DNA from: Mycobacterium sp. 1100029.7
GTDB taxonomy: Bacteria > Actinomycetota > Actinomycetes > Mycobacteriales > Mycobacteriaceae
NCBI RefSeq assembly: GCF_001665235.1
Contig: NZ_LZSC01000011.1
Span: forward strand, 62,001-126,000
DNA: 64,000 nucleotides
Direction of reading: 5' to 3'
Notes under the pieces: model-generated
Told to the model about the DNA's origin: nothing
What the model saw: only the letters and a program-made list of their open reading frames with translations
Databases searched by the model: none
Translations under genes and position numbers: made by a program
Shown: in pieces, positions 1 to 7,579 of the stretch
Layout: the number at the start of each line of letters is the position of its first letter
Position numbering within the stretch: position 1 is the first letter of the stretch

Positions 1-1097
1 CCCAGCTTTGCGGCTTGATCAGCGGTCACCATCTCCAGATGCTCCAACCGGTGCCCGCAACGGGCGACCGCAACCACGCCGAGGTCGTCGACGACACGCT
101 CCAACGCGTCGACCGCCGCCGAGACCGCGGCATCGCCGATGACGTGGAAGCCGGCGGTCACCTGCGCCTGGGTGCAGGCCCGCAGATGCGCTTCGATGAC
201 GTCACCGTCCAGATACGACGTGCCGGCGCGGTCCGGGGCATCGGCATACGGCTCGTGCAGCCAGGCGGTGCGCGAGCCCAGCGCGCCGTCGACGAACAGA
301 TCACCGGCCAGCCCGCGGGCGCCGGTCTCGGCCATCAGCGCGCGGACCTGTTCGGCGGACGTCACCGCCTCACCCCAGTAGCCGATGACTTCGACGCCGT
401 GGCCGAAGGCCCGCAGCTGTAGCCAGTCGTCGAGCCCGCCGATTTCGGGGCCCGCACACTCGTGGACCGCCACGATGCCCGACGCCGCCGCGGCCTGTAG
501 CGCCGCGGTCCGGGCTTCGGCCAGCTGCGGGGCGGTCAGCAGCCCGCGGGCGACCGCGCGGACCAGATGGTGCGCGTCGCCGGCCAGCGGCCGATCAGCG
601 GAATAGCCGGGCGCCGCCGCCAGGTCCGGCACCAGGTTGCGCAGCCCCGTCGAGGCCAGCGCGGAGTGGACGTCCACCCGAGCCAGGTAAGCCGGCCGGT
701 CCCCGAGTACCGCGTCGAGGTCGGCGGTCGTCGGCGGTGTTTTGTCGGGCCAGGACGACTCCTCCCAGCCGTGTCCCCAGAGCGGTTGTCCGGGGTGGGC
801 GGCGGCGTAGTCGGCGACCAGCTGCACACACTGCGCCCGCGACGTGGCCCGCCGCAGATCAAGGCCGCTCAAAGTCAGGCCGGTTGCGGTGACGTGGACG
901 TGGCTGTCCACGAATCCGGGGGCGACGAATCCACCGTCGAGGTCGACCACCTCGGCGTCGGGGAATTGCTCGCGACCGACATCGTCGCTGCCCAGCCAGG
1001 CGACGACCTCGCCGCGCACCGCCATCGCGGTGGCGTCGGGATGACTAGGGCTGTGCACCCGCCCGTTGAGCAGCAGCGTGGTGGGAATCGGGATCAC
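1..1097 (-). CDS. Amidohydrolase family 3 (YtcJ-like), 3' end beyond window
   Basis: This is a metal-dependent amidohydrolase whose C-terminus lies outside the window; about 365 residues are present. The frame starts with GTG at 1097 and reads MIPIPTTLLLNGRVHS. The usual beta-sandwich start is followed by the metal-binding motif DSHVHVTATG, with the HxH pair at about residues 66 and 68. Further on, the segment HVIGDAAVSAAVDALERV is typical of the YtcJ/imidazolonepropionase-like branch of the superfamily. The substrate cannot be told from sequence; related proteins hydrolyse amides, formamides or cyclic ureas. It is followed on the same strand side by fxsA, 34 bases upstream, so the two may be co-transcribed. 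Family assignment is secure, specific function is not. Confidence 0.85.
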   Translation of the reverse strand, partial: MIPIPTTLLLNGRVHSPSHPDATAMAVRGEVVAWLGSDDVGREQFPDAEVVDLDGGFVAPGFVDSHVHVTATGLTLSGLDLRRATSRAQCVQLVADYAAAHPGQPLWGHGWEESSWPDKTPPTTADLDAVLGDRPAYLARVDVHSALASTGLRNLVPDLAAAPGYSADRPLAGDAHHLVRAVARGLLTAPQLAEARTAALQAAAASGIVAVHECAGPEIGGLDDWLQLRAFGHGVEVIGYWGEAVTSAEQVRALMAETGARGLAGDLFVDGALGSRTAWLHEPYADAPDRAGTSYLDGDVIEAHLRACTQAQVTAGFHVIGDAAVSAAVDALERVVDDLGVVAVARCGHRLEHLEMVTADQAAKL

Positions 1098-1131
1098 CCC
1101 GCAAAACTACGTGCAGCAGTGCCGGGGGCAA

Positions 1132-1653
1132 TCAGTTCGCGCCATACCGGGGGCCGCCCCAGTGGTCGTCTCGCGGCAGCGCGGCCGGTTCGACGTCATG
1201 CACGTCGATGACCTCGCCGTCGATGTAGTCGCGGCCGTCGCCCGGACGCCGGACGTCGGTGAACGTGGTCACGTAATTGACCAGCGGGGCACGCTGTCCC
1301 AGGCCGCGCAGCGCGATCCGGCTCAGGGCGGGCCCGGCGACGCTACGCACCGGCCGTAGCAGCAACAACATCCCCAGCACCGTCGTGACCAGCCCGGGAA
1401 CCAGGACCAGCCCTGTCGCCACGGTCACCATCGCGCCGTCACCGAGGGTCGAGCGCGGTTCCTGCATGCCCGAGCGCATCTGGCCGATGTCGCGCAGCAG
1501 CTGCGACCCGGCCAGCGGAGCCAGCAGGCCCCACCCGAGGATGAAGGTGCCCAGCAGAATCAGCAGGGTCCAGCCCCACCCGAGAGTTGCCACCAGGGCG
1601 AAGATCGCCGCCAGCTCGACGACGCCGTAAACGAGTAACAACCGGCTCACCAT
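1132..1653 (-). CDS. fxsA: FxsA-family cytoplasmic membrane protein
   Basis: A 173-residue protein starting MVSRLLLVYGVVELA. The first ~50 residues form two hydrophobic helices separated by a short GWGW turn. After a polar stretch with QLLRDIGQMRSGM comes a long hydrophobic region (about residues 73-100) with one or two more helices, then a charged cytoplasmic tail. This is the pattern of FxsA (known from phage T7 exclusion in E. coli when overproduced), and M. tuberculosis has an fxsA gene (Rv2053c) beside a dienelactone hydrolase gene as here. The longer frame to 1782 adds low-complexity residues overlapping the divergent neighbour, so I chose the ATG at 1653 (a GTG follows immediately). 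The physiological role in mycobacteria is unknown. Confidence 0.85.
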   Translation of the reverse strand: MVSRLLLVYGVVELAAIFALVATLGWGWTLLILLGTFILGWGLLAPLAGSQLLRDIGQMRSGMQEPRSTLGDGAMVTVATGLVLVPGLVTTVLGMLLLLRPVRSVAGPALSRIALRGLGQRAPLVNYVTTFTDVRRPGDGRDYIDGEVIDVHDVEPAALPRDDHWGGPRYGAN

Positions 1654-1726
1654 GAGACGCCAACGTCTACGGGTCGCGCCGAAGTTCCCCTGGTGACCGG
1701 CGGCGCGGCTGCAGTTAGATGACGAT

Positions 1727-2419
1727 ATGACCACGATTGAGATCGATACCCCGGACGGACCGATCGACGCACTGCTGAGCACTCCGGCCGGACAGGGTCC
1801 CTGGCCGGGTGTGGTGGTGATCCACGATGCCTTCGGCTATGGCCGGGACAAGCAACAGATCAACGACCGCATCGCCCAGGCCGGGTATCTGGCGATCACG
1901 CCGAACATGTACGCGCGGGGCGGGCGTATCCGCTGCATCACCCGGGTCATGCGTGAGCTGATGACGCAGCGGGGCCGCGCCCTCGACGACATTCTCGCCG
2001 CCCGCGATCACGTACAGTCCCGGCCGGAGTGCACCGGTCAAGTCGGCATCGCCGGCTTTTGCATGGGTGGACAGTTTGCGCTTGTCGTGTCGCCCAAGGG
2101 TTTTGGCGCTTCTGCCCCGTTCTACGGCGCCCCGCTGCCGCGGCACCTGAATGACACCCTGGAGGGTGCCTGCCCGATCGTCGCGAGCTTTGGCGGTCGC
2201 GATCCGCTGGGCAAGGGCGCACCCGAGAAGTTGCGGGAAGTGGTTGCGGCCAAACAGATCACCAACGACATCAAGGTCTACCCGGAGGCCGCGCACAGCT
2301 TCGCGAATGCCCTTCCGGCTCAACCACTGCTGCGGATCGCCGGCTTCGGCTACAACCATGACGCAACGGAAGATGCGTGGCGCCGGGTGTTTTCATTCTT
2401 CGGCGAGCACCTGCGCTAG
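1727..2419 (+). CDS. Dienelactone hydrolase family protein
   Basis: A 230-residue alpha/beta hydrolase of the dienelactone hydrolase family. The nucleophile elbow reads GFCMGG, so the nucleophile is Cys112, as in true dienelactone hydrolases. The other expected triad residues are Asp159 (in FGGRDPLG) and His190 (in PEAAHSF). Full family length with no gaps. It corresponds to the gene next to fxsA in M. tuberculosis (Rv2054). The start ATG at 1727 follows the hexamer TTAGAT by six bases, so the transcript may be leaderless. The natural substrate is unknown; lactone or ester hydrolysis in aromatic degradation is the family activity. Confidence 0.9.
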   Translation: MTTIEIDTPDGPIDALLSTPAGQGPWPGVVVIHDAFGYGRDKQQINDRIAQAGYLAITPNMYARGGRIRCITRVMRELMTQRGRALDDILAARDHVQSRPECTGQVGIAGFCMGGQFALVVSPKGFGASAPFYGAPLPRHLNDTLEGACPIVASFGGRDPLGKGAPEKLREVVAAKQITNDIKVYPEAAHSFANALPAQPLLRIAGFGYNHDATEDAWRRVFSFFGEHLR

Positions 2420-2421
2420 GA

Positions 2422-3279
2422 CTAGGTTTTCAGCTTCTCCGACACCAGGCCCGCGAAGGTGTGAGTATCGCCGGGCCAGCGCGCTGAGACGTAGTTGCCG
2501 TCGTCGACGACGAATGCCGGCCGCGAGTCCGTCGCCGTGTCACGCGCCATGCCTGAGGATTTGAGCCGGGCGTGCCGGGTCCCGCGTTCGACGTCGCGGA
2601 AGTCAGTCGGGTTCCGCAGCGCGCGTGTGACTTCGGACTGCACGGACATGTAGCCGTCGGGCTGCCCGGGCTCTTCGCGGTAGGTGCGGTAGTAGTCGCG
2701 ATCCCAGAACCGGGTGATCTGGGTCAGCCGCCAGGCCAGCCGCTCCATGGACCAGGTCAGCGAGGTGGTCTTACGTCCGTAGAGCACCGAAAGACCGGTG
2801 CCGGGATCGACGCTGCGGGCGGCCAGCAGTACGCCGTGGCAGATCGCGGCGACGAGCATGCCGCGATCGAAGGCGTCGACGACCAGGCGCTGCAGGATCT
2901 CACTGTCGATATAGCTGCGCATGCCGCGTGCCCGATGGCCGCCCGGCAATAGCAGCGCGTCGGCATCGTCCAGGCTGGTTTCGCTCCAGCTGATGGGATG
3001 CCGATATTCCTGCGAGCGCACCATCGCCGCGTAGGCGTCCCGCCCAGTCTTGTTGGCGCGCAACGCGAGCCCGACGATCGGGACGAAGCCGACGACCGGG
3101 AGCGCAGACCAGACATCCAAACCTCGACCGGTCACCATGATGTCGTCGGCGACGCCGGCGGTTCCGCTTTCGGTCGCGAAGATGACCTGATGACCGTTGT
3201 CGGTGAGCACCCGCCAACTGACCGCGACTTCGGTGGGATCGAAGTCGCGGTCCGGAATCGGGATGAGCACCGTAGGCAC
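2422..3279 (-). CDS. DJ-1/PfpI-like class I glutamine amidotransferase-fold protein
   Basis: A 285-residue protein with the DJ-1/PfpI fold. It begins MPTVLIPIPDRDFDPTE, has the LLLPGGH motif (about residues 109-115) and the nucleophile elbow AICHGV with Cys147 followed by His148. The ~60-residue extension after the core (WDRDYYRTYREE region) is unusual for small DJ-1 proteins and includes the FVVDDGNYVSARWPGD segment common to intracellular protease/glyoxalase-type members. The stop lies two bases from that of the dienelactone hydrolase, so the genes are convergent. It is five bases from the downstream end of the split-barrel gene and probably co-transcribed with it. Possible activities are glyoxalase III-like or isonitrile hydratase-like; none can be assigned. 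Confidence 0.8.
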   Translation of the reverse strand: MPTVLIPIPDRDFDPTEVAVSWRVLTDNGHQVIFATESGTAGVADDIMVTGRGLDVWSALPVVGFVPIVGLALRANKTGRDAYAAMVRSQEYRHPISWSETSLDDADALLLPGGHRARGMRSYIDSEILQRLVVDAFDRGMLVAAICHGVLLAARSVDPGTGLSVLYGRKTTSLTWSMERLAWRLTQITRFWDRDYYRTYREEPGQPDGYMSVQSEVTRALRNPTDFRDVERGTRHARLKSSGMARDTATDSRPAFVVDDGNYVSARWPGDTHTFAGLVSEKLKT

Positions 3280-3284
3280 GAGCT

Positions 3285-3671
3285 TCAGCCTTGGGCCACT
3301 CGGAGTTCGAGTCCGACGTTGTTCTCCATGCCGCCGCGCAGCTTGCTGAAGAAGTTGAATACCGTGCCGACAATGCCGTAACGCTTGCCGATCGCGTCGT
3401 ACACGGTGCCGGTCTGCGATGTGTCGAGCAGGGCCGCGGTGCCCTCGACCGCCTCGCTGGTCGGGCGGCCACGCATCGTGCAGGTCGCCAGCGTCACGCG
3501 GGGTGTGTTGCGAATCCGCTTGACTTTCCAGGAGTTTGCCTGCGTGATGACGAGCAGCCGGTCGCCGTCAGGGGCGGTCCAGATCGGCGTCGGCTTGGGC
3601 CGACCGTCCTTGGTGAAGGTCGTCAGCAGGATGTACTGCGACGTGGCGAGGTCAGCAAAGGTGAGCGTCAC
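3285..3671 (-). CDS. PPOX-class (split-barrel) F420/flavin-dependent protein
   Basis: A 128-residue split beta-barrel protein of the pyridoxamine 5'-phosphate oxidase-like class. It shows the family pattern: an N-terminal helix (FADLATSQYILLTTF), then TKDGRPKPTPIW, then GDRLLVITQ and the cofactor-binding segment SWKVKRIRNTPRVTLATC. Mycobacterial proteins of this size usually bind coenzyme F420 or FMN; M. tuberculosis Rv2061c near cobN is the positional match I recall. The gene diverges from the DUF1214 cluster, and the shared 105-base intergenic region contains a perfect palindrome. Specific substrate unknown. Confidence 0.8.
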   Translation of the reverse strand: MTLTFADLATSQYILLTTFTKDGRPKPTPIWTAPDGDRLLVITQANSWKVKRIRNTPRVTLATCTMRGRPTSEAVEGTAALLDTSQTGTVYDAIGKRYGIVGTVFNFFSKLRGGMENNVGLELRVAQG

Positions 3672-3728
3672 GGTTTCAACCTACTCGGGAACGTTGACAA
3701 TCTCTGCCCTGCGCTGCGATAGTCATGT

Positions 3729-3757
3729 CTTAAGTGAAAATATTATTTTCACTTAAG
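3729..3757. promoter_or_regulatory. Perfect 14+1+14 palindrome, likely TetR operator
   Basis: The arms CTTAAGTGAAAATA and TATTTTCACTTAAG are exact reverse complements around one central T. It is an AT-rich island in GC-rich DNA, 19 bases before the GTG of the DUF1214 gene and 57 bases before the divergent split-barrel gene. The last-but-one gene of the plus-strand cluster encodes a TetR regulator, the obvious candidate binder. Site and symmetry are seen directly; binding is inference. Confidence 0.75.
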
Positions 3758-3776
3758 AGCCGGGGCAGGGAGGCGC

Positions 3777-5000
3777 GTGAACGATCCGAAGAACCCGATG
3801 GCATGGCTTCCGTTCTCGATCGCCGAGGCGGCGCTGGCCGACGCGGGTGGCGACGTCGACTTACCCGAGGCCTGGTCGTACTTACAGCAACGGCTCAGCG
3901 ACGCAGCACAACTCGTGCAATCGGATCCGGCGAATCGCAATCGAGTGGATCTGGCCGCCGGGATGCGGCATCTGCTGGTCCTGCTGGCCGCTGGTATTCA
4001 CGAGGTGCTGCGATTCGACACCGATCCGGTGCTGTGCGTTGCGCGCGCCAGCACCGACGATGTGGTGACCTGGGGAATGGAGTGTCCCGACTGCATCTAC
4101 ACCAGCGCCGTGCTGCGCGGCGGGGAGCGCTACCGGCTGTTCGGCAACCGAGGCACCGCCCGCTACGTGGGGCTGCAGACGATGAACGGGATCGCCGCGA
4201 CCGCCAACGAACTGGTCGACGAGCTCGAGATGGACGCCGACGGGAACTTCGAGGTGGTGCTTTCCGCGGACGAGCGTGCCGGCAACTGGATGCGCATCGA
4301 TGGCGATCACCCGACGTTGACGGTGCGGCACTTCTTCTACGACTGGGACACCGAGGTGGCGTCGACGCTGCACCTCGAGCGGCTCGGCGACGCGGCGGGC
4401 GCCCAGGACCGTTCGATTCAGCCGGGCGACGCACGGGCGCGGCAGTTCGTCGCCCTCGGCGACTTCGTGCAGGACAACCTGAAGTTTTTTCTGCAATTCG
4501 GTGCCGCCGCGCCGACAAACGGATTCCTGCCCGCGATCGACCGCACCGATATGGGCGCGGCCGCGGAGAACCGGCCGGTGATCGGCCGGTGGGAGCTGGA
4601 CGCCGGTGAGGCACTTATCGTGGAAGTACAACCACCCGAAGGGATTTACTGGAGCTTTTCGATCGGCAATCCCTGGTGGGAGACGATTCATTACGGCCGT
4701 CACCAGTCCAGCCTGAACGCCCATCAGGCCGTGCTCGATGCGGACGGATTCCTCCGAGTGGTGGTGTGCTCGCGGGACCCGGGAGTGGCGAACTGGCTTG
4801 ATACCGCCGGCTTCAGTAACGGCCCCATCATCTTGCGCTGTGTGCGAACCGCGACGGCTCCGACTCCCTCGACCCGGGTGGTGGCTTTCGACGACATTCG
4901 TGCTCAGCTGCCCGCGGACACGGCCATGGTGACTGCCGAGCAACGGGCGGCGACTATCGCCGCGCGCCGTCGTGCCGTGCGCGAGAGGTTCGCGAGTTGA
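3777..5000 (+). CDS. DUF1214 domain protein
   Basis: A 407-residue protein of the mycobacterial DUF1214 type. The C-terminal half holds the beta-rich domain (about residues 265-370) with GEALIVEVQPPEGIYWSFSIGNPWWET and later the DADGFLRVVVCSRDPGVANWLDTAG segment, both typical of DUF1214 proteins. Such genes commonly sit next to sulfotransferase-like genes in mycobacteria, as here. Start GTG at 3777 is preceded by a GGGAGG-like ribosome site. It is the first gene of a four-gene plus-strand cluster behind a palindromic operator; its end overlaps the TTG start of the sulfotransferase by four bases. Biochemical function is not known. Confidence 0.8.
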   Translation: MNDPKNPMAWLPFSIAEAALADAGGDVDLPEAWSYLQQRLSDAAQLVQSDPANRNRVDLAAGMRHLLVLLAAGIHEVLRFDTDPVLCVARASTDDVVTWGMECPDCIYTSAVLRGGERYRLFGNRGTARYVGLQTMNGIAATANELVDELEMDADGNFEVVLSADERAGNWMRIDGDHPTLTVRHFFYDWDTEVASTLHLERLGDAAGAQDRSIQPGDARARQFVALGDFVQDNLKFFLQFGAAAPTNGFLPAIDRTDMGAAAENRPVIGRWELDAGEALIVEVQPPEGIYWSFSIGNPWWETIHYGRHQSSLNAHQAVLDADGFLRVVVCSRDPGVANWLDTAGFSNGPIILRCVRTATAPTPSTRVVAFDDIRAQLPADTAMVTAEQRAATIAARRRAVRERFAS

Positions 5001-6145
5001 CTTTCGACGCTGACGAATTGGAGAACGGTGCGCGTGCGGCAACCGGTCTCGACGATTTCGGGTCGCCCTATTACCGCGAGGGACTCGATCGCATCGTGGA
5101 GGCGCTGAACACCGAGGCGGACCTCAACGACGTCGGCCAGGTGATCCAGCACGCGACCCTCAGCAACGCGTTGATTCAACGCCTCAAGGTCGAGCACACC
5201 TACCGGCAGCATCCCGAGATCGACGACGAAGAAATCGGCGGCCCCGTGTTCGTGATCGGGTTACCGCGCACCGGAACCACCGCATTGAGCCAATTGGTCG
5301 CTGCCGACCCGCAATTCCGGTCGCTGCGGATGTGGGAGTCCCAAGCACCGACACCACCACCGGAGTCGGCCACCCAGCACACCGATCCGCGGATCGCGCA
5401 GGCCGAAGCGGGGCTGCAGCTGCTCGACGAGATGTTCCCGCTGATGAAGACGCTGTACAACTCCGAGCCGACGGCCCCGACCGAATGCCAGGACTTGATG
5501 GGTATGAGCTTTCGTACCTTCCACTTTGACGGCGCGGTGCGCGCCCCGGGGTATCTGTCCTGGCTGATGGGCTGCGACATGCGGGAGACGTACACGTTCC
5601 ACCGGCGGGTGCTCAAGCTGTTGCAGTGGCACTGTCCGCCGGTGCTGTGGCACCTGAAGACTCCGGTGCACATGTTCGCCCTCGAGGCGCTGGTCGAGGC
5701 CTACCCCAACGCGAGATTTCTCTGGAGTCATCGTGACCCGGCCAAGGTGATGGGCTCGGTGTGCAGCCTGATCCAGTACGTGCGCAGCTGGAGCAGCGAC
5801 CGCAATGATCCCGAGGAACTCGGCGCCGAGCAGGTCGACAGTTGGGTCGAAGCCGTCAGGCGTGCAATGGATTTCCGGACCCGCATGGGTTCGCACAATC
5901 GCTTCGCCGATGTCTCTTTCGCCGATCTGCAAACCGATCCGGTGCGCACGCTGCGCGACGGTTACCAGCGTCTGGGATTGACGTTCACCGACGCCACCGC
6001 CGAATCCGTCAAGCAGTGGGCCGGTGGGCACCAGCCCGGCGCCCGGGGCACCCACGACTACGACCTGGCCGAGTACGGACTGACACCGGACGGTGTTCGG
6101 GAGCGGTTCGCGGACTACCTCAGCGCCTACGACGCGACGGCCTGA
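4997..6145 (+). CDS. Sulfotransferase family protein
   Basis: A 382-residue sulfotransferase-like protein. The PAPS 5'-phosphosulfate loop is visible as VFVIGLPRTGTTALS (residues 84-98), and the 3'-phosphate-binding region as ARFLWSHRDPAKVMGS around residues 235-250. The middle LWHLKTPVHMFALEALVEAYP is characteristic of the mycobacterial Stf-like group. Start is TTG, overlapping the stop of the DUF1214 gene (TTGA), which indicates translational coupling. Family activity is transfer of sulfate from PAPS to a hydroxyl; some members of this group lack demonstrated activity. Target unknown, perhaps a lipid or steroid handled together with the DUF1214 and SDR partners. Confidence 0.88.
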   Translation: MTFDADELENGARAATGLDDFGSPYYREGLDRIVEALNTEADLNDVGQVIQHATLSNALIQRLKVEHTYRQHPEIDDEEIGGPVFVIGLPRTGTTALSQLVAADPQFRSLRMWESQAPTPPPESATQHTDPRIAQAEAGLQLLDEMFPLMKTLYNSEPTAPTECQDLMGMSFRTFHFDGAVRAPGYLSWLMGCDMRETYTFHRRVLKLLQWHCPPVLWHLKTPVHMFALEALVEAYPNARFLWSHRDPAKVMGSVCSLIQYVRSWSSDRNDPEELGAEQVDSWVEAVRRAMDFRTRMGSHNRFADVSFADLQTDPVRTLRDGYQRLGLTFTDATAESVKQWAGGHQPGARGTHDYDLAEYGLTPDGVRERFADYLSAYDATA

Positions 6146-6149
6146 CCGG

Positions 6150-6758
6150 ATGAGCGCTCCTCGCACGCGGCGACGCGACAAGCTCGACCCAAACCCGGCG
6201 GTGCGCCGCGAGATTCTGGCCGCCGCATCGACGACGTTGCGCGAGCAGGGAGTTCGCGGATTCAGCATTGCCGCGGTGCTGGAGCGCGCGAAGCTGAGCA
6301 CCCGCGCCTTTTATCGCCATTTCGACTCCAAGGACGAACTGGTCGGCGCGGTCTTCCTGGAGGCCGCGCGTGCCGAGAAGCGCCGGTTGCAGCGCCGAAT
6401 GTCGGCTGCCGCCAACGAGATCGACGCGGTGACAGCCTGGGTCGACGGGCGTCTCGACCTGGCGTTCGACGACAACGTCAAATCCGATCTGCGCCGGCTC
6501 TCGATGGAAGCTCAGTCCTCCCCCGACCTGGTTGCACCGGCCTACGCCGAGATGCTCGACCCACTCAGTGACGCGCTGCAGCGGGGCCTGCAGCGTGGAG
6601 TGTTTCAGGGAATCGATCCGGTGACGGATGCGGAGTTCATCCATGGCGTGGTCTGGGCCGCCACCAATCGGCAATGGCAAGCCGGGAACTGCGATCGCGC
6701 CGCCGTCCGCGCCGACGCACTGCGTTTCTGCCTGCGCGCCCTGGGCGTGAAAACCTAA
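6150..6758 (+). CDS. TetR family transcriptional regulator
   Basis: A 202-residue TetR repressor. The helix-turn-helix lies at about residues 36-60 (GFSIAAVLERAKLSTRAFYRHFDSKDEL is the classic TetR pattern). The C-terminal ligand domain has the AYAEMLDPLSDALQRG stretch seen in mycobacterial TetR proteins. I chose ATG 6150, four bases after the sulfotransferase stop, because residues before it in the longer frame overlap the upstream gene. The likely target is the palindrome at 3729-3757 before the cluster, making this an autoregulated operon; this is inferred from position and symmetry. Confidence 0.9.
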   Translation: MSAPRTRRRDKLDPNPAVRREILAAASTTLREQGVRGFSIAAVLERAKLSTRAFYRHFDSKDELVGAVFLEAARAEKRRLQRRMSAAANEIDAVTAWVDGRLDLAFDDNVKSDLRRLSMEAQSSPDLVAPAYAEMLDPLSDALQRGLQRGVFQGIDPVTDAEFIHGVVWAATNRQWQAGNCDRAAVRADALRFCLRALGVKT

Positions 6759-6772
6759 CGAAGGAGACCTCG

Positions 6773-7576
6773 ATGGACCTGGGTTATGCCGGCTCAACGG
6801 CCGTCGTCACCGGTGGGAGCAAAGGCATGGGGTTGGCCATCGCGGAAACCCTTGCCGCCGAAGGCTCCAGCGTGGCGGTGCTGGCCCGAAGTCGAGATGC
6901 CCTCGATGCCGCCGTGTCGGCGCTGCGGGCCGCCGGCGCTCCCGATGCCGTGGGCATCAGCGTCGATATGGCCGACGCCGACTCGATCGCCGAAGGATTC
7001 GCGGCGGTCGCCGAGCGCTGGGGACAGGTGAACAGTCTGGTCCACACGATCGGTCCGGGCGACGGTTATTTCGAGCAGCTGGACGACGCACAGTGGAATG
7101 CGGCTTTCGCGCTGGGCACCATGTCGGCGGTGCGGTCCATCCGCTGTGCGTTGCCGCTGCTGCGGGCCGCGCAGTGGGCCCGCATCGTGACGCTGTCCGC
7201 GCATTCCATCCAGCGGCAGAACCCACGCATCGTCGCCTACACAGCCTCGAAGGCGGCGTTGGCCAGCGTTACCAAGAACTTGTCCAAAAGCCTTGCCGCG
7301 GACGGAATTCTGGTGAACTGTGTGTGCCCGGGAACGATCGTGACCGCCAGCTTCACCGAGAACCTCAAGGACATCCTCGCTGCCGACGGCCTCGACGCTA
7401 CCGATCCGCACGATGTCATGACGTGGATCGACAACAACTTCCATCAACCGTGTGACCTGGGCCGGGCCGGGCTTCCCGAAGAGGTCGCCTCGTTGACCGC
7501 CTACCTGGCGTCCCGGCGCAATGGCTACGTCACCGGCGCGACCGTCAACGTCGACGGCGGGTCCGACTTCATCTGA
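6773..7576 (+). CDS. Short-chain dehydrogenase/reductase
   Basis: A 267-residue classical SDR. The nucleotide-binding glycine motif is TGGSKGMG (residues 13-20), the catalytic serine lies in TLSAHS (about 142), and the YxxxK motif is Y156-TAS-K160. The C-terminal GYVTGATVNVDGGSDF is the usual end of the fold. Start ATG 6773 has a strong AAGGAG ribosome site seven bases before it. It is the last gene of the TetR-controlled cluster, 14 bases after the TetR stop, and so probably reduces or oxidises the same hydroxylated substrate as the sulfotransferase; that link is inference. Confidence 0.9.
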   Translation: MDLGYAGSTAVVTGGSKGMGLAIAETLAAEGSSVAVLARSRDALDAAVSALRAAGAPDAVGISVDMADADSIAEGFAAVAERWGQVNSLVHTIGPGDGYFEQLDDAQWNAAFALGTMSAVRSIRCALPLLRAAQWARIVTLSAHSIQRQNPRIVAYTASKAALASVTKNLSKSLAADGILVNCVCPGTIVTASFTENLKDILAADGLDATDPHDVMTWIDNNFHQPCDLGRAGLPEEVASLTAYLASRRNGYVTGATVNVDGGSDFI

Positions 7577-7579
7577 GGG

